Positions 1-7,927 of a stretch of DNA of 52,944 nucleotides are shown one piece after another (position 1 is the first letter of the stretch; the number at the start of each line of letters is the position of its first letter). The stretch is from Lachnospiraceae bacterium (GTDB lineage Bacteria > Bacillota_A > Clostridia > Lachnospirales > Lachnospiraceae). The notes under the pieces are model-generated. The model ran no database searches. It saw only the letters and a list, made by a program, of their open reading frames with translations, and was not told the DNA's origin. The stretch covers positions 1 to 52,944 of the forward strand of contig JAEEXJ010000006.1 in assembly GCA_016291475.1 (NCBI GenBank). Reading direction: 5' to 3'. The translations under genes were made by a program, and so were the position numbers.

Positions 1-92
1 GACCCCTTAGAGAGTATGAGGTAGATAGGAATGGTGTGTAAGAGCAGTAATGCTCTCAGCTGACATTTACTAATAGGTCGAAGGCTTATCCT
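1..92 (+). rRNA. 23S ribosomal RNA, 3' end (partial)
   Basis: The first ~92 bases match the conserved end of bacterial 23S rRNA: the GACCCCTT start, GAGGTAGATAGG, GCAGTAATG and TACTAATAGGTCG segments, ending at about GGCTTATCC, which would pair with the 5' end of the molecule outside the window. The exact 3' end is estimated. No 5S gene fits in the 66 bases before the first tRNA, so the 5S copy for this operon lies elsewhere or is absent. Confidence 0.93.
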
Positions 93-158
93 GTTGTTGC
101 CAAGATGGATGTTTGATCTAGTTCGGATTCGGTTTTGAAGGAACAGATAATATAGTAA

Positions 159-232
159 GGCCCAGTGGCTCAGTTGGTTAGAGCGCCGCCCTGTCACGGC
201 GGAGGTCATCGGTTCAAGTCCGTTCTGGGTCG
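159..232 (+). tRNA. tRNA-Asp (GTC)
   Basis: The 7-bp acceptor stem GGCCCAG/CTGGGTC has one G-T wobble and discriminator G at 232. The anticodon loop CTGTCAC places GTC at 193-195, and the T-loop is GGTTCAAGTCC. No CCA is encoded. It is first in a five-tRNA cluster downstream of the rRNA and probably shares its transcript. Confidence 0.96.
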
Positions 233-260
233 TTTGCCGAAAGGTTCGGTGTTCCAAAGT

Positions 261-333
261 GCCGATGTGGCTCAATTGGCAGAGCAGCTGATTTGTAATC
301 AGCAGGTTATCGGTTCGATTCCGATCGTCGGCT
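261..333 (+). tRNA. tRNA-Thr (TGT)
   Basis: Acceptor stem GCCGATG pairs with CGTCGGC at 326-332, with discriminator T at 333. The anticodon stem GCTGA/TCAGC encloses loop TTTGTAA, giving anticodon TGT at 294-296. The T-arm contains GGTTCGATTCC. No CCA is encoded. Confidence 0.96.
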
Positions 334-348
334 TTTAATTGAATATAT

Positions 349-430
349 GGGTGGATTCCCGAGTGGCCAAAGGGGACAGACTGTAAATCTGCTGCAAATT
401 GCTTCGATGGTTCGAATCCATCTCCACCCA
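349..430 (+). tRNA. tRNA-Tyr (GTA)
   Basis: A perfect 7-bp acceptor stem, GGGTGGA with TCCACCC at 423-429, has discriminator A at 430. The 82-nt length and long variable arm identify a class II tRNA. The loop CTGTAAA places anticodon GTA at 383-385. It lies 15 nt after tRNA-Thr. Confidence 0.95.
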
Positions 431-449
431 CTTCCTTTTTAGGAAACGA

Positions 450-524
450 CGCGGGGTAGAGCAATCCGGTTAGCTCGTCGGGCTCATAACCCGGAGGTTG
501 CAGGTTCAAATCCTGTCCCCGCTA
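450..524 (+). tRNA. initiator tRNA-fMet (CAT)
   Basis: Anticodon CAT is at 485-487. Two hallmarks identify the initiator rather than elongator Met: an unpaired first acceptor position (C450 opposite T523) and three consecutive G-C pairs (GGG/CCC) next to the anticodon loop. The discriminator is A at 524. Confidence 0.95.
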
Positions 525-561
525 TTTTGTAGGGTAAGGATCAAACCGAAAACCTGCAGAT

Positions 562-634
<73 letters not shown>

Positions 635-640
635 CGAATA

Positions 641-668
641 AGAGATCTCTGAATGAGGTCTCTTTTTT
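641..668 (+). terminator. Rho-independent terminator of the rRNA/tRNA cluster
   Basis: AGAGATCTC (641-649) pairs with GAGGTCTCT (655-663) with one wobble around a 5-nt loop and runs into six T's. It begins 6 nt after tRNA-Phe and separates the stable-RNA operon from the suf operon. Confidence 0.85.
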
Positions 669-752
669 GTTATAAACAGTCTGTTTCGTAATATTTTTTG
701 TCAAAAATACTCCCGGCCGGATTGCAGAGTTTGGGTAATTTATATAAATATA

Positions 753-770
753 CAAAAATAGTAGGTTTAT
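753..770 (+). promoter_or_regulatory. Upstream element shared with the fapA-like promoter
   Basis: The 17-mer AAAAATAGTAGGTTTAT (754-770) lies 13 bp upstream of the suf -35 box. The same 17-mer recurs at 12903-12919, 12 bp upstream of the -35 region of another promoter. Position and exact conservation suggest an activator site or UP-like element. The binding factor is unknown. Confidence 0.5.
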
Positions 771-783
771 TGGCCTCAAACCC

Positions 784-812
784 TTGAAAAAACGGAATTT
801 CGACTGTAGAAT
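784..812 (+). promoter_or_regulatory. Sigma-A type promoter of the suf operon
   Basis: The -35 TTGAAA (784-789) and -10 TAGAAT (807-812) are separated by exactly 17 bp. Transcription would start near 819, leaving a ~50-nt leader before sufC. It sits in the only non-coding gap upstream of the operon. Confidence 0.75.
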
Positions 813-868
813 ATGGGATAGTTTTGCAACGTATTAATGTTTTGTTTCAGATTAGAAAGGTGTCATAA

Positions 869-1612
869 ATGAGTCAGGAATTATTAAATATCAAAAATCT
901 CTGTGTCCGTATAGAGGAAAAAGAGATTCTTAAAGGCCTTGACCTTTCGATCGGTGAAGGCGAAACCCACGTAATAATGGGTCCCAACGGTGCCGGAAAA
1001 TCAACTCTCGGCAACACCCTTATGGGAAAAGAGGAATATGAGGTTACATCCGGAGAGGTTACCTTTATGGGTGAGGATCTTCTTGAGATGGCTACCGATG
1101 AAAGGGCTAAAAAAGGTCTTTTTATGACTTTCCAGAATCCTATTGAGGTTCCCGGAGTCAGACTTTCCGAGTTTACAAGAAGTGCATGCGAAGCTGTAGG
1201 TAACAGAATGTCTCTTTGGAATTTCAAAAAGGCGGCTCAGGAACAGATGAAGGTTCTTAATATGGATCCCTCATATCTTGACAGAGAGCTTAACCTCGGA
1301 TTCTCCGGCGGCGAGAAGAAAAAGGCAGAGATCTTCCAGCTTCTTATGTTAAAACCCAAGCTTGCCATTCTTGACGAGACTGATTCGGGTCTTGATGTCG
1401 ATGCGGTACGTACCGTATCGGAGGGTGTAAGAGCATATCATGAGCAGGTCGGCGGTTCTCTTTTGATCATTACACATTCCACCAAGATCCTTGAGTCACT
1501 TAATGTAGACAAGGTTCATGTTCTTGTGGACGGCAAAGTTGTAGCCGAGGGCGACGAGAAGCTTGTCAGTGAGATCAATGAAAACGGATTTGAAAAATAT
1601 ATGAAGGCATAA
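869..1612 (+). CDS. sufC: SufC, Fe-S cluster assembly ATPase
   Basis: This is the ABC-type ATPase of the SufBCD scaffold complex, which acts in the cytoplasm to drive Fe-S cluster assembly. The 247-aa length is usual for SufC. Visible motifs are Walker A GPNGAGKS (residues 38-45), the signature FSGGE (145-149), Walker B LAILDE (165-170) with catalytic Glu, and the switch His at 203. The SD AGAAAGG ends 8 nt before the ATG. It is first in a tight five-gene suf operon, 2 nt ahead of sufB, and is transcribed from the promoter at 784-812. Only one membrane-free ABC gene is present, which fits SufC rather than a transporter. Confidence 0.96.
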   Translation: MSQELLNIKNLCVRIEEKEILKGLDLSIGEGETHVIMGPNGAGKSTLGNTLMGKEEYEVTSGEVTFMGEDLLEMATDERAKKGLFMTFQNPIEVPGVRLSEFTRSACEAVGNRMSLWNFKKAAQEQMKVLNMDPSYLDRELNLGFSGGEKKKAEIFQLLMLKPKLAILDETDSGLDVDAVRTVSEGVRAYHEQVGGSLLIITHSTKILESLNVDKVHVLVDGKVVAEGDEKLVSEINENGFEKYMKA

Positions 1613-1614
1613 AT

Positions 1615-3024
1615 ATGAGCGAAGAAAAAACTTACGTAGAGGATATCAACAGGACCATCTACGACGTTATTGACGACGACAGTGATGCCTTCAAATTGGA
1701 GCAGGGTCTCACTGAGGACATAGTCCGTCAGATATCCGATCAGAAACAGGATCCCGACTGGATGAGGGATTTCAGACTTAATTGTCTAAAGCTTTATAAC
1801 AAATCACAGCACCCCAATTGGGGCCCCAGTATCGATGGTCTGGACATGAATGTGATCTACACATATGTCCGCCCCAATACAAAAATGCAGCATACCTGGG
1901 ATGAAGTGCCCGAGGATATAAAAAATACCTTTGAACGTTTGGGAATACCCCAGGCAGAGCGTACATCGCTGGCAGGTGTCGGAGCACAGTATGACTCCGA
2001 ACTTGTCTATCACAACATGCAAAAAGAAGTCGAGGAGCAGGGAGTTGTTTACTGTGACTTCGAAAGTGCGCTGAAGGGAGAGTATGCGGATCTGATCCAT
2101 GAGAAGTTCATGACACTCCTCCCTCCTACCGATCACAGATACAATGCACTACACGGCGCAGTGTGGTCAGGCGGATCATTTGTGTATGTTCCCAAGGGAG
2201 TCAAGGTTTCCGTACCGCTTCAGTCTTATTTCAGACTTAACGCGAAGGGTGCCGGCCAGTTCGAGCATACGCTTATAATCGTAGAAGATGATGCGGACCT
2301 TCACTTTATCGAGGGCTGTTCCGCACCCAAATATAATGTTGCGAACCTGCACTCGGGTTGTGTTGAGCTGTTTGTAGGAAAAAATGCAAAGCTCAGATAC
2401 TCAACTATTGAGAGCTGGTCCAAGAATATGTATAACCTTAACTCCAAGAGAGCTCTGGTTGAGGAAGGCGGAAGAATGGAGTGGGTATCCGGATCCTTCG
2501 GATCTCATGTTTCTTACCTGTATCCTTCCACGATCCTTAAAGGTGATAATTCCACCATGGAATACACCGGAATTGCTTTTGCGGGTGCGGGACAGGATCT
2601 TGATACCGGAATGAAGGTAGTTCATTTGGGCAAAAATACTTCTTCCGTGGTAAATACCAAGTCAATCTCCAAAAACGGCGGTATCAATACCACGAGAACC
2701 TCCGTACAGGTAATGCCTCAGGCTAAGGGCGCAAAATCCATAGTAAGCTGTGAGTCCCTTATGCTGGACAGCGAGTCGAAATCGGATACGATTCCCGTAA
2801 TGGATATACGTACGGATGATGCGGATGTCGGACATGAAGCTACCATAGGAAGCATTTCCGATGAGGCAGTATTTTACATGATGAGCAGAGGCATGAGTGA
2901 GGAGGACGCAAGAGCACTCATAGTAAGCGGCTTTGCCGATAATGTTTCCAGAGAGCTTCCCATGGAATATGCTGCCGAGATGAACAATCTGATAAGGCTT
3001 GAGATGAAAGGGACAATAGGATGA
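1615..3024 (+). CDS. sufB: SufB, Fe-S cluster scaffold protein
   Basis: SufB is the scaffold subunit on which the nascent Fe-S cluster is built, working with SufC and SufD. The 469-aa product has the typical SufB length and the family features: a polar N-terminal helical region, the central beta-helix core (for example FVYVPKGVKVSVPLQSYF) and the C-terminal EATIGSISDEAVFYMMSRGM segment shared with SufD. It begins 2 nt after the sufC stop and its last codons overlap the sufD start, indicating translational coupling. Confidence 0.96.
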   Translation: MSEEKTYVEDINRTIYDVIDDDSDAFKLEQGLTEDIVRQISDQKQDPDWMRDFRLNCLKLYNKSQHPNWGPSIDGLDMNVIYTYVRPNTKMQHTWDEVPEDIKNTFERLGIPQAERTSLAGVGAQYDSELVYHNMQKEVEEQGVVYCDFESALKGEYADLIHEKFMTLLPPTDHRYNALHGAVWSGGSFVYVPKGVKVSVPLQSYFRLNAKGAGQFEHTLIIVEDDADLHFIEGCSAPKYNVANLHSGCVELFVGKNAKLRYSTIESWSKNMYNLNSKRALVEEGGRMEWVSGSFGSHVSYLYPSTILKGDNSTMEYTGIAFAGAGQDLDTGMKVVHLGKNTSSVVNTKSISKNGGINTTRTSVQVMPQAKGAKSIVSCESLMLDSESKSDTIPVMDIRTDDADVGHEATIGSISDEAVFYMMSRGMSEEDARALIVSGFADNVSRELPMEYAAEMNNLIRLEMKGTIG

Positions 3025-4058
3025 TGGCTGAAACGATCAAAATTAACAGCCTCGTTCCTCCCACATGGAACAGGCTTAAAGTAAACGATGTAGCGGTAGA
3101 TATGCCTGCAAGTCTGAATACGGGTGTATTCTCGGACGGACTTAATACAGAGACCGTAAATCTTTCGGACTGGAATATCGAAACCGGTTGCGGCGCAGGC
3201 TTATCCGATTTTTTGGATAAAAACGGAGCAAAGCCCGTTTTGGTAAAGACAGACGGAGATAAGCTCCTCACCATTAAGAAAACATGCGAATGCAGCACGG
3301 CGGATGTGCTTTGTTTTGAGGCAGGTGAGGGAGAAACTATTAATATCCTGACCGATGTAACCTCTGATGAAAAAACTGATGAGGCATCCGTTCTGAGAAT
3401 ATTGATAAAAGCCGGCAAGGGAGCCAAGGTAAATCTGGCTCAGGTGATCAGACCCGGAAAGGGACTTATAGTTGTAAACGATATCGGAACCGTAGCCGAG
3501 GAAAATGCGCAGATCAATATCGTACAGGTATTTACAGACGGAACGGATATCTATTCAGGATGCAGAACCGACCTCAGAGGAAAAGAAGCCTATGCGGAGA
3601 ACAGAGTCGGACTTGTCAGGACAAACGGTCAGACTCTTGATATGAATTATGTTATGAAGCATCTTGCTCCCAAGACAAAGGCGGAGATCAATGTATCGGG
3701 AGCGCTTTCCAAGAAGGCTCAGAAAACATTCAGAGGCACCATCGATTTTGTACGCGGATGTTCCGAGTCTGACGGAGCTGAGGCGGAAAGCATGCTTCTT
3801 CTTGATGATACGGTAGTTAACAAGACAGTTCCTCTGATCCTTTGTACAGAAGAAAACGTTGCGGGAAGCCATGGCGCAACCATCGGAAAACCTGCGGAAG
3901 ACATGATCTTCTACATGATGAGCAGAGGAATCTCGAAAGAAAAGGCGATCAAGATCCTCGAGAGAGCTTCTCTTGAAGCTGCAGCAAATCACATCGAAGA
4001 TGAAGGCGCAAAACAGTACGTACTTGATATAATAGCGGAAAAATACGCAAATGACTGA
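3021..4058 (+). CDS. sufD: SufD, Fe-S cluster assembly protein
   Basis: SufD is the SufB paralogue that completes the SufBC2D complex. The product is 345 aa, shorter than sufB and with a less conserved N-terminus. It ends in the shared SufB/SufD signature around GSHGATIGKPAEDMIFYMMS, followed by a helical tail. The start overlaps the sufB stop as ATGATG, so either ATG (3021 or 3024) could be used. Its 3' end overlaps sufS by 8 nt. Confidence 0.93.
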   Translation: MMAETIKINSLVPPTWNRLKVNDVAVDMPASLNTGVFSDGLNTETVNLSDWNIETGCGAGLSDFLDKNGAKPVLVKTDGDKLLTIKKTCECSTADVLCFEAGEGETINILTDVTSDEKTDEASVLRILIKAGKGAKVNLAQVIRPGKGLIVVNDIGTVAEENAQINIVQVFTDGTDIYSGCRTDLRGKEAYAENRVGLVRTNGQTLDMNYVMKHLAPKTKAEINVSGALSKKAQKTFRGTIDFVRGCSESDGAEAESMLLLDDTVVNKTVPLILCTEENVAGSHGATIGKPAEDMIFYMMSRGISKEKAIKILERASLEAAANHIEDEGAKQYVLDIIAEKYAND

Positions 4059-5286
4059 TCAGGAACTTAAAAACAAGGTAATAGAATACAGGAAGCTCTT
4101 CCCGCTTTTGTCGGACGACTTTGCTTATCTGGACAATGCAGCCACCACGCAAAAGCCGGTATCCGTGCTTGATGCGATGAAGGACTACTATGAGAAGGAT
4201 AATGCAAATCCTTTCAGAGGAGTCTACGACTTAAGCGAAAGAGCAACCGAAAGATACGAAAATGCAAGAGCAAAGACCGCGGCATTCATAAATGCGGGAT
4301 CTCCCGAAGAGATCGTGTTTGTGAGAAATGCCACTGAGGCACTGAATCTTCTTGCATATTCATGGTGCGAGGACAATATTTCGGAAGGCGATGAGATCGT
4401 CGTATCCGTTATGGAGCATCATTCCGATTTCCTGCCCTGGAAGTATATGGCGGAAAAAAAGAACGCTAAGCTGGTTAAGCTCGAACCTGACGAGGCCGGC
4501 GCAGTAACCGACGAAGAACTTGACAAGTGCCTTTCCGAAAAGACTAAAATCGTGGCGCTTACTCAGGTTTCAAATGTTCTCGGAAGAGTAAACGACATCA
4601 AGCATATTGCGGAGAAGGTTCATGCTGCCGGAGCACTTATAAGTGTGGACGGTGCCCAGAGCGTTCCTCATATGAAGGTTGATGTCAAAGACCTTGACGT
4701 CGATTTTCTCTCTTTTTCCGGACACAAGATGTACGCCCCCATGGGTATCGGTGCGCTTTATGCGAAAAAAGAACATCTGGAAAATATGCGTCCCTTCATG
4801 TACGGCGGGGAAATGATACAGACTGTACATTGGGACAGGGTAACATATGCCGAAGTTCCCCACAAATTTGAGGCGGGAACCGTAAATGTAGGCGGAGCCG
4901 TAGGACTTTCTGCTGCAATCGATTTTATAAATGAGGTCGGTTGGGATATAATGGAAGCACAGGAAGAAAAGCTCAGCCGAAAAGCGGTCGAGGGTATCAA
5001 ATCTGTTAAGGGTATCCGCCTTATCGGTTCCGATAAACCTGAGGATCACAAGGGAATCGTTACTTTTATGGTAGAGGATGTCCATCCCCATGATGTTGCC
5101 GATATTCTCGGAAGAGCCGGTGTATGCGTGAGAGCCGGTCATCATTGTGCGCAGCCTCTTATGGACCATCTCGGAGTCAAGTCCACATGCAGAGCCAGCT
5201 TTGCTTTCTATAATACAGAAGAAGAAGTGGACAGATTCCTTGAGGAGTTGTCCAAAGTAAGGGGATTGATGGGATATGGATTTTAA
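4051..5286 (+). CDS. sufS: SufS, cysteine desulfurase
   Basis: This PLP enzyme converts cysteine to alanine and passes the persulfide sulfur to SufU. The 411-aa length is typical of group II (SufS/CsdA) desulfurases. The PLP lysine is K226 in SFSGHKMYAP. The PLP-stacking His is in MEHHSDFLPW (about residue 123). The catalytic Cys is C366 in RAGHHCAQPL, in the short SufS-type loop. It overlaps sufD by 8 nt and sufU by 11 nt, so the last three genes look translationally coupled. Confidence 0.96.
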   Translation: MTDQELKNKVIEYRKLFPLLSDDFAYLDNAATTQKPVSVLDAMKDYYEKDNANPFRGVYDLSERATERYENARAKTAAFINAGSPEEIVFVRNATEALNLLAYSWCEDNISEGDEIVVSVMEHHSDFLPWKYMAEKKNAKLVKLEPDEAGAVTDEELDKCLSEKTKIVALTQVSNVLGRVNDIKHIAEKVHAAGALISVDGAQSVPHMKVDVKDLDVDFLSFSGHKMYAPMGIGALYAKKEHLENMRPFMYGGEMIQTVHWDRVTYAEVPHKFEAGTVNVGGAVGLSAAIDFINEVGWDIMEAQEEKLSRKAVEGIKSVKGIRLIGSDKPEDHKGIVTFMVEDVHPHDVADILGRAGVCVRAGHHCAQPLMDHLGVKSTCRASFAFYNTEEEVDRFLEELSKVRGLMGYGF

Positions 5287-5707
5287 AACCTTTTATAACG
5301 AGGTTGTTACTGACCACAACTTGCATCCGCTTCATAAGCATGCGATCGAAAATCCGGATTTTGAAATGGAAGGAGTAAATCCTTCATGCGGAGACGAGAT
5401 AACTCTTCAGCTCAAAGTAAGTGACGGAGTGATCGCAGACGGAGGCTTTGTCGGCGACGGATGTGCCATTTCACAGGCGTCTGCAGACATCATGATCGAT
5501 ATGATCATCGGAAAAAAGACCGAGGAAGCCCTTCATTATGCGGACATGTTTATAAGGATGATCAAGAGCGAAGCAACTCCCGAAGAGATAGAAGAACTTC
5601 AGGAAGCGGGTGCTTTGGCGGACATTTCACATATGCCTGCGAGGGTAAAATGTGCGGTGCTCGGATGGCACACTCTTGATGAAATGATCGGTAAAAAGAA
5701 CAAATAA
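5276..5707 (+). CDS. sufU: SufU, sulfur-relay protein
   Basis: SufU is the zinc-dependent sulfurtransferase partner of SufS in Firmicutes. The 143-aa protein keeps the three cysteines and one aspartate of the family: C38 and D40 in NPSCGD, C63 in GDGC, and C126 in RVKCA. The spacing between the second and third Cys fits SufU, which has an insertion compared with IscU. It is last in the operon, with a terminator 7 nt downstream. Confidence 0.94.
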   Translation: MDFKTFYNEVVTDHNLHPLHKHAIENPDFEMEGVNPSCGDEITLQLKVSDGVIADGGFVGDGCAISQASADIMIDMIIGKKTEEALHYADMFIRMIKSEATPEEIEELQEAGALADISHMPARVKCAVLGWHTLDEMIGKKNK

Positions 5708-5713
5708 GATTAT

Positions 5714-5747
5714 GCCGCCCGCCTAAGCAAAAGCGGACGGCTTTTTT
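5714..5747 (+). terminator. Terminator of the suf operon
   Basis: GCCGCCCGC (5714-5722) pairs with GCGGACGGC (5733-5741), one mismatch, followed by six T's. It starts 6 nt after the sufU stop. Confidence 0.88.
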
Positions 5748-5784
5748 ATGGGATTTTCTCAATTTTTGTGATAAACTATAAGTT

Positions 5785-5826
5785 ACCCCGAATCTGCCCT
5801 GTCAGGATGGGGATAAGGGGTTTTTG
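5785..5826 (+). terminator. Possible leader hairpin or weak terminator
   Basis: ACCCC (5785-5789) can pair with GGGGT (5817-5821), enclosing a 27-nt C/G-rich segment with further pairing potential and followed by a T-run. It lies in the 112-nt gap before the kinase gene and could attenuate or terminate. I matched it to no known riboswitch class. Confidence 0.35.
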
Positions 5827-5859
5827 TTGATTTACATATACGGATAAAACGGTAGAAAA

Positions 5860-6450
5860 ATGGCTAAGATCATATGCCTGCTCGGAAAAAGCTGCAGTGG
5901 GAAAGACACAATATATAAAAAGCTGATTGCGGACGAGAGTCTTGACCTTGTTCCTCTTGTCACCTATACAACGAGACCCATGAGAAACGGTGAGCAGGAA
6001 GGCAGGGAATACCACTTTACCGATGAGGCCGGTTTCAATTCTCTGAAAGAGCAGGGCAGGGTCATAGAAGACCGTTCCTATGATACGGTTTACGGCCTTT
6101 GGAGATATTTTACCGTAGACGACGGAACCTTCGATCCAAGCGGTAAGAACGTGATCGCTGCGGCGGGTACTATCCCCGCATTTATAAGGCTCAGGGATCA
6201 CTTCGGAGCGGATAATACAGTGGCTCTGATGATAGAGACCGATGATGGGATCAGGCTTGAGAGAGCCATGAGACGTGAGAAAAAACAAGCGGCTCCAAGA
6301 TATAAGGAGATGTGCAGAAGATTCATCACCGATTCTGAGGACTTCGACGAGGAGAAACTGAAGGAAGCCGGAGTTATCGATATTTTCATGAATAATGACG
6401 ATCTTGCCAAGTGCGTTGATGAAGTGAAGGAATTTATCAGGCAGCTTTAA
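5860..6450 (+). CDS. Guanylate kinase-like nucleoside monophosphate kinase
   Basis: A 196-aa P-loop protein of the guanylate kinase family. The nucleotide-binding loop is GKSCSGKDT (residues 9-17). The segment [19 protein letters not shown] matches the GMP-binding region (TTRxPRxGExxGxxYxF) of Gmk, and an Arg-rich lid follows near residue 130. The P-loop (KSCSGKD) deviates from the usual SGPSGxGK of housekeeping Gmk, so this may be a paralogue. It sits where tmk (thymidylate kinase) sits upstream of yaaR-holB in Bacillus. The stop overlaps the yaaR start (TAATG). Substrate is inferred only from family. Confidence 0.75.
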   Translation: MAKIICLLGKSCSGKDTIYKKLIADESLDLVPLVTYTTRPMRNGEQEGREYHFTDEAGFNSLKEQGRVIEDRSYDTVYGLWRYFTVDDGTFDPSGKNVIAAAGTIPAFIRLRDHFGADNTVALMIETDDGIRLERAMRREKKQAAPRYKEMCRRFITDSEDFDEEKLKEAGVIDIFMNNDDLAKCVDEVKEFIRQL

Positions 6451-6890
6451 TGGATATAAGAGTAAACCAGGTAAATCAAACAGCTCAGGTTGCGCAATCA
6501 CAGCATGTTCAGGAATCCGACGGCAGCTTTAAATTCATGCTTGCCAGCAATATCGAGGAAGCCGAACTTGCGGGGAAACTCAGTGCGCTCATGGAGCAGA
6601 TCGATGCAGAGGGTAAGAAACTCGCAAAGCGCAGGGATGTCAAAGACATGAGACATTACCGCAGCCTGGTCAAGGATTTCTTAAATGAGGTAGTAACCCA
6701 TTCCCATTCTTTTACCAGAGAGAATTTCCTGGACAGAAAAGGAAGACACAGGGTTTACGGTATAATAAGGCTGGTTGATGACAACCTCGATCAGCTGGCT
6801 CAGGAACTGATGAGAGACGAGAAGGATAATCTCGAGATCTTAAACAAGATCGGTGAGATAAGAGGGTTGCTGCTGGATATCTTCACCTGA
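6450..6890 (+). CDS. yaaR: YaaR family protein (DUF327)
   Basis: This 146-aa, mostly alpha-helical protein matches the YaaR/DUF327 family in length, in the pattern [14 protein letters not shown], and in position directly upstream of holB, as in Bacillus subtilis. Its biochemical role is unknown. The N-terminus is Gln/Val-rich ([17 protein letters not shown]) and probably disordered. The start codon overlaps the preceding stop and holB starts 14 nt after its own stop, so it belongs to the same operon. Confidence 0.82.
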   Translation: MDIRVNQVNQTAQVAQSQHVQESDGSFKFMLASNIEEAELAGKLSALMEQIDAEGKKLAKRRDVKDMRHYRSLVKDFLNEVVTHSHSFTRENFLDRKGRHRVYGIIRLVDDNLDQLAQELMRDEKDNLEILNKIGEIRGLLLDIFT

Positions 6891-6904
6891 CAGGGGGGCA
6901 AACG

Positions 6905-7897
6905 ATGCCGAAGCTTTCTCAGATAATCGGACAGGATCTTATCAAAAAACAGATACAGGAGTCGGTCGAAAATGACAGAGTGGCTCAGGCATATATCCTT
7001 ACGGGTGAAAAGGGTGCCGGTAAGGAATTTATAGCGTCCGCGTTTGCTCAGTTCCTGGTGTGCGAAAACAGAGGAACGGATGCCTGCGGAGAGTGCCATT
7101 CCTGCAAACAGGCGGAAAGCCGGGTACATCCCGACATTAAATATGTGATCCACGAAAAACCCAATTCCATCGGAGTTGATGAAGTAAGGGATCAGATCTG
7201 CAACGATCTTCCGATAAAGCCTTATCAGGCCCCGCGTAAGATCTACATCGTAAGTGAAGCGGATAAGCTTACAACTCAGGCTCAGAACGCGCTTTTGAAA
7301 AGCCTTGAAGAAGCCCCGGCCTATGCGGTCATTCTGCTTCTTGTAGGGAATCTTCAGATGATGCTTCCGACGGTTCGCTCAAGATGTATTACATGGGAAC
7401 TTAAACCCGTTCCGGGCGATGTTCTGAAAAAGTATCTGATGAAGGAACTTCAGGTTCCGGATTACAGAGCCGATGTTGCCATAGCATTTGCTCAGGGAAA
7501 TCTCGGCAAGGCCCGGGATATGGCTTCAAGCGATGATTTTTCCGCAATGCAGGCTGCGGCTCAGTCCGTGGTCAAAAATGCCCGTGATGATTCCATAGCC
7601 GATATGATCGCGCTTGTAAGGAGTCTTGCGGAATATAAGGTGGATCCGGGGGAATTCCTGGATATGATCACCGTATGGTACAGGGATATACTTATGTTCA
7701 AGGCAACCGGTGAAACGGACAGCCTTGTTTATAAAGACGATATTTCCATTATACGAAAAGCTTCCAGAAGAAGCAGTTATGAAGGTATCGAAGAGGTGCT
7801 CCAGGCTATAAGCAGGGCACGCGAAAGATTAAGAGCGAATGTCGGCTTTGAGATAACCATGGAACTTCTCTTTGCCGTGATTCAGGAGAACGGATGA
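6905..7897 (+). CDS. holB: DNA polymerase III subunit delta' (HolB)
   Basis: This is the clamp-loader subunit that helps load the beta sliding clamp on primed DNA. The 330-aa AAA+ protein has a P-loop GEKGAGKE near residue 37, a four-Cys zinc module (CENRGTDACGECHSC, about 56-70) and the sensor 1 region LLKSLEEAPAYAVILLLVGN. The SD GGGGG sits 4 nt before the ATG. The neighbours yaaR and yaaT match the conserved Firmicutes order. Confidence 0.92.
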   Translation: MPKLSQIIGQDLIKKQIQESVENDRVAQAYILTGEKGAGKEFIASAFAQFLVCENRGTDACGECHSCKQAESRVHPDIKYVIHEKPNSIGVDEVRDQICNDLPIKPYQAPRKIYIVSEADKLTTQAQNALLKSLEEAPAYAVILLLVGNLQMMLPTVRSRCITWELKPVPGDVLKKYLMKELQVPDYRADVAIAFAQGNLGKARDMASSDDFSAMQAAAQSVVKNARDDSIADMIALVRSLAEYKVDPGEFLDMITVWYRDILMFKATGETDSLVYKDDISIIRKASRRSSYEGIEEVLQAISRARERLRANVGFEITMELLFAVIQENG

Positions 7898-7927
7898 TAA
7901 AGGGCATAACCTGCCCCGGGAGTTAAG

